Assembly (NCBI GenBank): GCA_022494885.1
Contig: JAGVSM010000813.1
Location: 248,001-312,000, forward strand
Reading direction: 5' to 3'
Source of the DNA: Micrasema longulum
Taxonomy: Eukaryota > Arthropoda > Insecta > Trichoptera > Brachycentridae
Length of the DNA stretch: 64,000 bases
Positions 11,590-23,500 of the stretch are shown here, piece by piece. Position numbers and translations under genes: made by a program. How positions within the stretch are numbered: position 1 is the stretch's first letter; every line of letters starts with the position of its first letter. The notes beneath the pieces were generated by a model, which searched no databases, had not been told where the DNA came from, and was given only the letters and a program-made list of their open reading frames with translations.

Positions 11590-12385
11590 GAAACTGTGAC
11601 TGCAAGTTATATGGACGACAGCGATGATGACAATTTAGAAAACTTAAGACTGTCCAGAAGTAGTGTTAAATAAAGATAAAGAAAATCCACAAAGTTGTAT
11701 TGTTTGGCTTTAATTAGGAAGCAGATAAAGAGTATTCTTAATAGATTAAATAATAGTCAAAATAACAATGAAACGGAAAAGGAAGAACAAACAGGATCAG
11801 GATCCCAAACAGATGATGAACCATTGCATCATACCCCCAACACCAATTGACACTGAAGGAAAAGTTTCAGCTAGAAGTTGATAAGCGCATGGAATTACCA
11901 GATTCTCCTGAAGTACAAAATGAAACAGGGCCCCGATTACGATGGGAAGTTAACATTTATCTTCAATTTTATCTACAAAGTAAAATTAAGTTTTCTGTAT
12001 GAAAAGCAGAATATGCATACAATTTTTTCCTCTAAATGAACATGCTTTAAATATTCATGCAAATAAACTTATTTTCGTACACAAATATCAGTTTTTCTTT
12101 ATTTACAGTCGAAGATAACTCTGTTAACTTCCCATTGTAATCAGGGCCCAGGTTTGCTGAATAGCATTGGACGAAAAAAAAACCTATTTTCAAATTGAGG
12201 AGTTGGTGGATATAATTTAGATTTAGCATATAAATGTCTATTGTCTATTACTTCAACCAGTGTAGAACCTGAGCGAGCGTTTTCAGCTGCTGCTTATGGT
12301 GACAAAAAACTAAAAAGCAGGCTTGGAAATAAAACATTAAATGCTTCGATATTGCAGATTATTATTTTAGGTTATGTCTTATAAT
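11590..12385 (+). pseudogene. hAT transposase remnant (C-terminal dimerisation region)
   Basis: After 12150 the plus strand reads LLSITSTSVEPERAFSAAAY, then LKSRLGNKTLNASILQI, the typical hAT C-terminal block (SSA.SER.FS...R.RL....L). The upstream part (11590-11920) is acidic and full of stops, and a MITE is inserted at 11926-12151. Dead. Confidence 0.7.
11926..12151. mobile_element. MITE, copy 2, inserted in a hAT remnant
   Basis: CAGGGCCCCGATTACGATGG...GTTAACTTCCCATTGTAATC. About 226 bp, same internal sequence as 2351-2607 in reverse. Confidence 0.75.
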
Positions 12386-12389
12386 TATT

Positions 12390-14480
12390 TTTTATTGTAT
12401 TTGCAAAAAACTTTTTAGTTTATAATGCAGAAATTACCTAATTTTGTTCTTTCTGTCAATGTCTTTCACACGTCTGTCCTTATATATACCTACACTATAT
12501 ATATGCCTACCTACCTTATATATACCTACACTATTTCTGTCATTATATATACCTATACATTTTCGTTCCTAAAATTCAAATTTTTCTTTAGACAATAGAA
12601 TATAACTCCTGGCAAAGATCTCTTTTCCCAACTACGACGATCGACGTCTAATTGTCTCCAAATAAAGAAAATAAAATAATAATAAACTGAAAAACTATTA
12701 AAACTGATATATCACTAAATAAATTTAAAGATTTTTTTAAATCCAAGAGCATTCTCTTTTAATTAGTATTACTGTATTATTTTTTCAGTTTTTCTTTTTA
12801 TTTCACATACTTTTTAAAAAATGTATATTTGAAATAATATAACTTCAAATTAATAACTATAACAGTGTAAGTCAATCTCCGAGCGCAAGAACTAGTCTCT
12901 TTTTTGGAAAGTTACAGCTGTAACATTAATGAAATATTTAAAAGGAGATTGTAATAGAAAAAAAAACATGTATCATTTTATGTGACTATATAAATGAATA
13001 AAAATAAATTTAAAAACATGGTAATAAAGAAAATATAATATATATGTATAAATATAAATATTTTGCAGAGAGAAATTAAATTCCTATAAATAAGGGGGTT
13101 TCAAAATAAAAATGCAGATTTCAAAACATTGTATAATTCACTATAATATTTCATATTTCTCTTGTAAATTTCATTGCATACACTAATTATTTATTAAACA
13201 GTTTATACATACCTCATTACATGCAAGGATTAATTAGATTTAAAAATTATGAAATAAATCATCTTTTGAGGAGGGTATTTTCAAAATACAATACAACCTT
13301 AAGCAGTCAAGAACAAGTTTTTTTTTTCATTTTTCAGTAGGCATGTCCAAATCTTTGTAGACAAGAACCGGCTTTAACCCTCAAGTTGGCTAGCACATAA
13401 TCCTTGTAAATGCCTATATTCACTTCTCAAAATTTCCATTAAAATACATTGTCAAATTTGATTTGTTGAAAATATGCTTTTTTATTGAAAAAAAAATTAC
13501 CTAAATATTCAAGTATATTTTGTTGAGACAAAATTGTGTAATCTTAATGAGAAATGAAAAATACTTTTATAAAAGAAAGTTCAGTTAACAGCTGATATTG
13601 CGATGCAACGATGACATATATATTTTTATTTATATTATTCTTTTGATTTTTGTGAAACAATAGACATGAAATTTTATGCCCATTTTATTTACGTACTTGA
13701 GTATAATAAAAATAAAATTAAGTACCTACTTACATAATTTTTTTCTCTTTATTTTTTTTTGTTATGTTCAACAGATTAAAGATACAAAAAATATATTCAA
13801 AATTGAAATACGTTTGTTTTAAGTAATCCTTAATTTATTGGGATTAGTCTGCAATTCATTCCATTACCATAAAGTTTGAAGAAGTTAAGAAATGTTCACA
13901 ATTCCTTCACTGTCATGCTGGGAAATTAGAATAAAGTGATTGTACTGACCAAGTGTATTTAATTGATTGCAAATTGACAATACTGCAGTGAGTGGTACAA
14001 TGAAAGATATTAAAGTTTCTATGTTTTGTTATTTTCCCGGTTTGATTGTAAAGGAATATAAAATTTTTGCTTCATTAGTTTTAAAAAATTGTCAGTGAAT
14101 ATGTGAAACTGAAAAAAGACACAAGTCTTTATGAAAAGTTTCGGAAAAGGTGCGGGTGCTTTCATTGTAAAATTAAACGCAGTCCAAAATAAAGATATTG
14201 ACATTTTTAATTATCCATTCAATGTTAAATGATCAACAAAATAAATCAAAGAATAACCACAATAGATAAGGTACACAAATCTCAGGTTAATAAAAGTGAA
14301 TGGGTATGAATTTTATAAATATTCCCGGGCACATTTTTTTCAATTTTTAATTTATCATCGATTCTTAAATATTTAAAATACACAAATGAAATTTGTAAGT
14401 AAATAGGAAAAATTGACTAGAATTTTATAAATTATACATGTTAACAGATGAAATTAAACAAACTTAAAAGTAACATAAAT
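12390..14480. other. AT-rich intergenic stretch
   Basis: No genes seen. Small repeat pieces only: an R fragment (13385-13440, minus) and the second copy of the 2265-type repeat (14095-14170). Confidence 0.4.
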
Positions 14481-14484
14481 AAAA

Positions 14485-14700
14485 ACAACTTTGTTTTTGA
14501 CCACTTATTTTTTTTTCTGCCGACCGGTTTCAAAGAGACTTGGCAAGACAAAGACTTGATTTATTAATTCCATACGCAGCAAAATACTGATAAAATAAAA
14601 TAGGATAAAATTCATTAGTTAAGTATACCTTGATAAAGAAGCTTGTATAGCTTTGAAACCGGTCAGTAGGAAAAAAAAGTGGTTAAAAATAAAATTATTT
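14485..14700. mobile_element. MITE with about 45-bp inverted termini
   Basis: Left arm TTTTTGACCACTTA...GACCGGTTTCAAAG and right arm CTTTGAAACCGGTC...AAGTGGTTAAAAA. Confidence 0.65.
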
Positions 14701-15034
14701 TATTAATTTTATTATAATGAATAACCACAATGTTAGTTCTTCAAATATAAAATTTATAAACTTAAAACTGTTTAAATTGTCGGGGTTCAGTTTCATTGAT
14801 TTGTTTATTACATTTATATTTTAGGTAGATACAAATTCCTAATGTTTCTGATGCTGTTTCTGATTTGCTTGGCATTTCCTGTATCAGGACCATGAATTTA
14901 TGCATTGATTATTGAATTAAGATAAAAAAAATTAATGAACGAAACAAATGTGAAGAATGCAGGTACCTAATGAATTATCAGAATATTTTAAAAATATATA
15001 AGTCATTCAGAAGATGAAAGAATAAAGTTAATAC

Positions 15035-15456
15035 ATGACAGTCCCGTTTAACCGAATTTCCGGATCAACGGAATCACCGAAATACTTTTTGTATTACCAT
15101 ATTTTATACTGCTTTCATATAGTACGCGTTGCGGGCACATGGACTGTACACAAACATTCGACCGGCGCCACGCGAGAACTCGTAGCTGCAGAGCTGCTTC
15201 TCATTAAACGCCTTAGAGATCGAGCTGCTAAGAAATGTTCGTCTCATATAAAGCAAAAGAAAATATCACAATTTTTTACTTCCTCGATTTAGTTTTGTTT
15301 TTCATCAAGCAGGAATGTTCTATATTTTTAGAAATATCATATTTTTATTCATTTTACGCTGCACATTTTCACTATGTGCATATTTTCCAGTTTAACCTAA
15401 TTTTTGTTTAATTGAAGCCTCATTGGTCCCATCAAATTCTGTTAAACGGGACCGTA
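15035..15456 (+). mobile_element. Deleted pogo/Tigger-like transposon
   Basis: Termini CAGTCCCGTTTAACCGAATT and its inverse (AATTCTGTTAAACGGGACC). A frame at 15180-15292 reads LLLIKRLRDRAAKK...KQKKISQFF, as at the end of Tigger/jerky transposases. Most of the transposase is missing. Confidence 0.7.
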
Positions 15457-15784
15457 GTTTAAATTAAAAACAATACATTTTTAACGTAAAATGAACTCCC
15501 CCCCCAAAAACACGATCAAATGACTCCATTACAGAGGTAGTAACTCGATGTGTTGTTGTTATTGAAAGAAGAAGAAACATGTGGATTAGGTACTTTTTAA
15601 AAAAGAGATTCTTTACAATTCAAACACGGTTAAAATACATATTTTTTGTTGTAAAAGAAAGCCTTTTTCATTGATGTTTTAAGGCTTTAACAAGCACTTT
15701 TTTTTTAATCCCTAGAATGTTTGGGCATTTTTAAAAAACATACACATTAATGAACTATGTGACAGAAATTTCATTGAAAAACTT

Positions 15785-16228
15785 TATCTTTATTGTCACA
15801 ATAGGGAAATACCATTTTTTACATTTTTTAAGTACTAAAGGTCTATGAAATAATGTCCAGTAAAAGATATATTTTTTTACTAATTATTAGTAGCATAAAA
15901 AATATTTTTATTAAATTCCCGCAAAAACGGTCATTCCATTGGCCACGTCCCTAATACATCATAATTCATGTTTATTTGATCCTGCCCATTAAAATTTGTT
16001 AAAAACATTGTCATGAATCTTGACGTCACAACTGCCAAGGCCAAACATGCTGTGTTTTTCTAGCAATGTATTTTTATTAAATTTCTATTTTACAATTATG
16101 TATGAAAACATTTTTTCACAGTATGCATATTGATTTTGAAAATACAATTGATTATTTTTAATTCATTTCATATACTTTTATCGGTATTCACAGTATGTGA
16201 TATTTCCCTATTGAAGACAATACAAAGT
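15785..16228. repeat. Inverted repeat pair bounding about 440 bp
   Basis: CAATAGGGAAATACC at about 15801 and GATATTTCCCTATTG at about 16199, with weaker matching outside. Possible MITE. Confidence 0.4.
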
Positions 16229-16229
16229 T

Positions 16230-18025
16230 TTAATACATTCACGATTATGCTGGGCGTTGCCGTCAAAATCATGTCTTTCATTTAGGAAATGACGGCTAAA
16301 CCGTCAGTGTAAAGACATCGGTAGTGAAAAGACAGTTATATCCCGTGTGAAATGGAAATAATTATAAAGTAGTAGTACAAAACGGTCAGCGACCAAAATG
16401 TGTCCAATCGGAAGTGAAATATTCCAAAAAAATAAGAAAGTTATGTCTGTATGAGTGGATCCTATAAGAAAAAAGTGTTAGGAATGACGACAATGTGTTA
16501 ATAAGTTTGGATGATATTACATCAGAGTTCAATTACTTAATATTAATTAAAATTAGATTAAATATTGAATAATAAAATATAAGTATAAATTATTACAAAT
16601 TTCTCGTTTATCAGGTAGAAAAAGCAATGACCATAAATTGAAATTAAGTACCTACTTAAGATAAAAATATCTTAAGAGAGAGATTAAGCTTACTTTATTA
16701 TATGTAGGTATATTTTATTATAAATCAAGTACACATTTGCTATAAAGTACATATAAATCTTAACAAACATTTTTTTAAATACACATTTTTAAAATGGGCA
16801 GTTTGTAATTTTAATAAGAGCACCAGGGACATTCCATTGCGAAAGTCTCTATAACAAATATTATAAAGAAAGAAAAACATAAGTACATATTACCTTAAGT
16901 ATTATATTTTTCTAGGCTAATTTGATAACATGTCAAGCTGCAGAACCCTGTTAATGTTTTAATTAATTAAAATATTATGATGTGTAAAAATACAAAATCA
17001 TTGATAATACTCAATCGCGTTTTAGAATAATTTGAATAAAATATTGAAAGTAGGTACTGGGTGATTTTTGATTATCGCCAGTTATTTGAACAACAAAAAA
17101 TGACAATTTTTCTAATTTTTTTTAGGATAGTATGAAAAGTTGCATCTCTGTGTATCACCTGTAGGATATATCTTAAATTTTATCAACATTTAATTAAAAT
17201 TTATAATTTGCAAAATTATTGAAAATATTGGATTATTGTGATCCATATAAAATGACTATTTAATGTCATTTAGACGAATAGCAATGATAAGTTCTGTCTT
17301 TGACAGGTAAAGATATTTTTTAATACTAAAACTTGAGCGAAGAAATACCGAAAAAAATGTATTGAAGAAGTAAAAGGCATGATTATCAATTAAAGTTTGA
17401 GTCCTTTGATTTCTGTATTTTGATTGTATTTAAAAAAAAAAAAGTAAAATTCAAAACTAATTCTTACTCAAATGTGTAATTAAAGGAGACAGTGAAAAAA
17501 GTCATTTGATGCAAATACAAATTATTTTTTTTACAAAGTTTCTAAGCACAGAAAAAAAAACAGAAAGATAATAGGTTAGAAAAAGAAAAAATGGAATGAC
17601 CCACCACATTTACGTAAGAAAACTTGAACACATCATTATAACACATCAAGTATGTATATTTGTATTAAATATTGAACACACAAAACACAATAAAGAAAAA
17701 CATTAACTTATTCTTAGTATACATACTATACCTTGCAGATATTTTTGTTGTAAATGTGTTAAGACTAGATTAGGCAAATTCACTGCACAACACGCAAATT
17801 TACATGCTAAATTAGGAATAGTAAATTAAACAGCCATTTTCCATTTGTATATAGTGCTGTTCAAAAAGGTGAAGGAAATTGTTTTATTTGTAAAGATTGT
17901 TCAGCATTCCAAGCAAATGTTTGATATGTAAACAATTTAACTTAATCAACAGGATATGTAAAGCATTTTGCATATAATAAAGTAAAGCTAATATGTTTTC
18001 TTATTCTAAAAAGGGATAAAAGCAG
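16230..18025. other. AT-rich intergenic stretch, nothing recognised
   Basis: Only short chance open frames and A/T-rich low complexity. Confidence 0.4.
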
Positions 18026-18032
18026 TACAGTA

Positions 18033-18904
18033 CAGTAAAGCCCCTGTTTTACGTTTTTCAAAGGAGCAACAAAAAAAGTGTAAATCTGAGGAAAACTCTG
18101 AAGTGAGGAAATTTAAAATGTGCGGAAAAAAATAAATTACATAAAAATATAATTATTGTTCAAGACTGTACTAAATATACTGCAGAAAAATTGTAAGAAC
18201 TGTCATAAGTGGGGATTATTCATATTTACCAATGATTTAGTTCAAATATTGTGTATTTTTTCAAGCAATTCTACAATGTGTTCTTTTTATTGAATTGAAA
18301 AAAACAAGTTTAAATAATTTTATGTAGGTACTCAACCTTAAAAACACGAAAATAAACATTTGAATTTGCATAAAATGCATACAAAGATTTTTTCCCTAAA
18401 TATTGGGAAATTTTATTTATATGGTATCACCTTTTTTAGTATGGCACCACAAAATTTAAGCTGTCATTTACATCGCAGCAAAACTGTTTCACACTTTATA
18501 ATAACTGTTTAAAGTATCTTATTTTCATATTATGATTATAACTTCAAATAATATTTTTATTGCCAAATTTATAAACTTTCTGCATCGAAATTTTGTGATG
18601 TAAAGACTATTCTTTCTAAACATGCGTCAACCGCATTTCACTATTTAGTAAAATGTCATAATTAGACACATAAACAAAATGGTCAGTTACACTGCACCTA
18701 CTTTGAATTTAGTTTGAGACAATAATTTACACATTTTTTTATTTACCTCGATTTTACTCTCCATTCACGCGGCGGCGCGCGGCTCAAACGTTAATTGGGG
18801 GGATATTTTAATGAGAATGTATGGAAAAAAAATGGGACCTAAATATTTCAGTGTAAAAAGCGGGAACACGTAAAATCGAGTAACGTAAAAACGAGGTTTT
18901 ACTG
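18033..18904. mobile_element. Non-autonomous pogo/Tigger-like element with TA duplication
   Basis: CAGTAAAGCCCCTGTTTTACG at the left and CGTAAAAACGAGGTTTTACTG at the right, each next to TA. A second, minus-strand copy of its left part is at 33668-33866. No coding remnant. Confidence 0.7.
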
Positions 18905-18905
18905 T

Positions 18906-20507
18906 ATTTTAAACTAGATTGTGGTATGATGAACGAACACTCTTTATAAGACTAGAGTTTAAAAATTGTATTTTTTGAATAAATTTTTCAATTCACAGTC
19001 AAGTGGAAGAATTTATCATGCATTGATAGCGTCCGTTGAAGTATTTAAATTTTATTTTTTATTATAAAATAAAAGGATGACAGAAAATGCCGCAAAGGTG
19101 ACAAATTTGTCCTATATTTCTGTAATAAATTACAATGGCCTTCCACCAATAATTTTTACTAACAAACTTGATGTATACTGGGATTTTCTATCGCTTTTTA
19201 GCGAGGCTAAGGCTGTATAAGAAAAGAGACATAATGACCTTAAGGTAAAAATTATTGATTTTTAACATTTATTGTCTATTTTGTGATATTGATAGCTTAA
19301 TTGAGAAAAGTAACAAAAATAACATATTTATTAGATGATTTGAAGAATAATTAAAAATGATTCAGAGCTTTATTTGATTCATTTAATTGCTAGGAAAACA
19401 GTAAATGGCAGTGTTAATAAAATACAATATATATATCTACATATTAAAACAAAGATTGTATTATATTATTTTGACACTGTGATTGTCTAAAAAACGTAAC
19501 AAAAAAATAACAAGTTAAAAAAATTGTAGACAGTAGAAAGTAATAAATCTAAATTTACTGTAGAAATAATAGAAGAGTCTACAAATTAAAAAAAAAAAAC
19601 ATTGATCTTCGAGACTGGTTCAGATGCCGCAAAAGCGATAAAACCAATCACCAGTTATTCCAAATTGAAGTATCTCTCGTCTTTTATTTCTATGATAAAT
19701 TACAGTAAACTTTCGCCGAGAACTTTTACTGACAAACTTAACAGGTTTTAGAAGTTCTAAGTTGAATTATTTTTTTTGTAATCATATTTCTTTTATTTGT
19801 AAGATCGAATTCAGATGCAAAATAAAAAGAGCAGGAATAATTTTATTGTTAATACAATGATATAACATAATTCAGTTAACAGTTTTTATTTCACTATCAA
19901 AAATAGGAACATACAGTACAGAAAAAAAGAGAAAAATCATTTTTATTCAGATTGTTTACTTTTAAAGTTATAAAGATTGCACTGTCATGATAGTGTGTCA
20001 AGTATATTATGTGTGAGTACACTTAAAAAATAGCTTATAATATTAAATAAACAAAATGTCAAATCCCTAATGTATTTCAATCTATTTCTAGAATAAAGCA
20101 ATCACAGAAAATGAATGTGGCAACCATCTTATGTATGTAAACTAGTATTATTTATATGAATACTATTAACAATAAATAATTCAATATAAAAAGCAGACAA
20201 ACTAATCTAAAACAAAAGTAATAAAAAATAAATGACAGTCGAAAATAGTATTGCTGTAGAAATATTTCATGAATATACACAATTTGTCACTTGCAATGAT
20301 TGTCAAAATGTCACGAAAAAAATAATAGCAGTTAAAACTTTTTTGTAATTGAAGAGAGTTTTAATTATATATTGGAAATAGTAAATTGTACATCATTTGG
20401 CAAGTTTTTTTACACCTGATTTTTAAAAAGGATGTTAATCGCTAAGTGTAGTCCAGGTTTATGATTGATTTGTAAAACAGTGCATTTTACATTACCGAGA
20501 CATGAAT
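18906..20507 (-). other. C2CD5 3' UTR and downstream AT-rich sequence
   Basis: No coding signal. On the minus strand the first AATAAA downstream of the stop is at 19942-19947, with an ATTAAA near 20358, so the transcript may end around 19.9-20.3 kb. Diverged direct repeats lie inside it: 19086-19185 resembles 19620-19745, and 19470-19520 resembles 20284-20338. Confidence 0.4.
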
Positions 20508-20570
20508 TCATTCAGTGGGAAAATACGATACAAACACCACATCTCCACCAACGCTCACCAGACACTGTGC
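20508..20570 (-). CDS. C2CD5: C2CD5 exon 21: C-terminus and stop
   Basis: AQCLVSVGGDVVFVSYFPTE then TGA; vertebrate AQCLINVSGDAVVFV. Acceptor TTTTTAG at 20571-20572. Confidence 0.96.
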   Translation of the reverse strand, partial: AQCLVSVGGDVVFVSYFPTE

Positions 20571-23500
20571 CTAAAAAATAAAATATATTTATTATACATT
20601 ATGAAAATAACTAAAGGTGATTAATTAACATAGGTTTTCAGAAATTTGAAGTATTTCTTCAATAATAGTCTCGAAAAAGTGATTGATTTTATCGATTTAA
20701 AAAGTATGTGTATATTATAATAAAAAATACAGAAAATAAATTAGATTAGAATAATTGAAAACAGGAACTAAGTTTATTTGAAATAATAAAAAAATAAACA
20801 GTATTATGTATACACATACTTAAAATAATCAAGCTCTTATACTTTTTTATTTTAATTTATTTTATTTGGGAAACCAAAAGTTCTACATACATATTTATAG
20901 TAAACAGATATAGTGTATAAACTCAAAACCAATAACAGCTTTCCACAAAGTATACAAAGTTAATAAAGAAAATATATTACATATTATATAAATACATATA
21001 AGTTTATGTATTTAAAAATGTTATTTTCATGTACTCATATGTATTTTTCAATAATCAAAGAATTTTTTTTTTTGTTTTTTAAAGAACAGTAAGTTATTGT
21101 AAATTGGGCGGGATTAGGACACGGATGCTTGAAGAGGGGATAAGGAGGGGAAGGGAGATGTACATATTTATTATTATAATGTCTACTAAGTTATAAAATG
21201 CATTTTTAGTGTAAATTTTTAATCTGACAGAGTGATGTTTGTGTAGTCTATGTCTTTAAATTTTGTATTGTGCACTGAAAAAGTCGCTTGTAAAAAAAAA
21301 CAAATATGCAGACATAACAGGTAAAAAAAAAGACAAGAATACTCTTCTATTACAACCTCTCAAACCTTTCAAATTATTTATGTATTTTACAGAAATTGAA
21401 TAAAAATAATGTGTAACGAGTAAAGCCATGTTAGATGAAGACTAATGTAACCAGATGACACTACATATTTATGTATAAATGCTATTGTGACATAAAGACT
21501 CCTTGGAAATAAATAATATTTATATTACGTATGTGCATATTATACAATAAATAAATAATTAAAATTTGAAATTGTAAGGCTTTATTATGTATTTAAAGCT
21601 AATTGGATAAAACTAATTTATTTATTTATTAATAACATTGTACATACATTTATTAGGGACAGAGACGCAGTTTGTATTGCATACCTGATTTTTGTGTGGA
21701 TTATCACTCAGAATAAGTTCCGTCATATAAAATGCAACAATGGCATTGCCACCGAGAGCTGTTACATGAGCTCGGATTACTGCCATTACCTAAAAAAAAT
21801 ATTAATTGTTTTAATTATTTAATTACCACGACAAGTTTGTTAATATCTGCTAAAATTTTACATTCATGGCGTCACAATTTCTCATTGTAAAATGCGTTCG
21901 CAATAATGTAAAATAATTGACAAGGACTACAAGGTCATAAGCCCTGTAAATGCCTAGATTTCCATTATCCCTTCTTTAAGGAATTCTCCATTCCTGTTGA
22001 AATTTGTTAATTGACAAGTAGTTTTTGTCAAGTACTGGGAGGCAAATTTGTCAATATCCGAAGCGTTAATCATTCAGAAGTTCAAAAATTGACTTATGTG
22101 GTTTTACACAAAGGCCACAGAGTCATCTGTGTTTAAGTCCTATGGGCGTTGGTGAGAATGTAAATAAATCCCACTGACCTCGGTGATGAACCCGTGCAGG
22201 AAGCCACTGAGGCCGCCATGCTCGCGGACACTGGTGCTCTCCCTCACGAAGATGTAGTCCAGGTTCCCGAGGTAGCGCAGCACGCGTGCTCCCGGTACCC
22301 CCGCCAGGGGGGTCATGTCCACCCCCGACTGCCAGGCGCTGCCCCCGTTCAAGCACTTCAGCACACTCTGCAAGAACAACACAATGACTCTAATGGACCT
22401 TCAAATCTTTCTAGATGACACTTTGGCAGAGATGGAGAATCTCTTTGAAAAGGGATTAGGCCATTATGTGTCATTTTTGTTATTGTAGTTAAATTAAAAT
22501 TTTACATAGAATGTTTCAACTCAAAGACTAGGGGAAGAATGAAAGAAATGTGGGTGGTGATACTATTATATTGCAAACCTGTTTTTTTTTTACAAAATGT
22601 TTTTCGGCAATAAATTCGTTATATGGACTAAGAGCGGTTAGTTTTGAATTATTGCTATTTTTACTATAAATAATGATAGTTTTTTTAATACCTCAGCGGT
22701 ATTTTTGTTTGATAAAATGCAGAATAGAAGCAGCCCAAACAGGATTTAACAAAATGAAAAGTCTTCTTTGTGACGATAATATAAACCTTAAGCCGAGACA
22801 ACGAATGGTCAAATGTTATATATGGTCTGTCTTTCTGTACGGTGTAGAGGCGTGGACTCTAAAAGTTAATATTATAAACCGCCTTGAAGCATTTGAAATG
22901 TGGATCCACCGTAGAATGTTAAGAATATCTTGGACCGATATGATAACCAACAATGAAGTATTACGTAGAGCCAATACTAATAGAGAACTATTCACCACTG
23001 TTAAGCTCAGTAAGATTTCATATTTTGGTCATGTGTTGAGAGGTGATAAATATGCCATACTTCAGCTTGTCATGAAGGGGAAGATCGAGGGACGTAGAGG
23101 GGTCGGAAAAAAACAGCTTTCATGGGTTCGAAACATCCGAGCATGGACCAGGATTAGAACTGTGGAGGAGCTGTTTCGCACTGCTCAGGACAGGGAAGCT
23201 TTCTCCCAAGGGATCGTCAACGTCGGGGGGACTCGACATGACACGTGAAGAAGAAGAAGAAAATTATAAGCAATATAACGGTGTCCCAAAATTAACGCAA
23301 GCGTCTAATTTTTCCCCATTTGTGTGGTAAAGTGTCGCCAAGAAAAAAAAGACAGTGTTACAGCTGACAGTTCAGGGTTATTAAAAATGGAAAGCTGCAC
23401 GAAAGAATAACACATTTTTACTGTTGAGTAATATTTAAAAAAAATAATGAAGGTAGGCAGCAACAGTTTGCAATTTTCATGCAAAATCATTTTCAGCGAT

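Noticed and set aside
23247..23262. GAA-repeat microsatellite as an independent feature
   Set aside because: It is the 3' tail of the RTE-like LINE just upstream.
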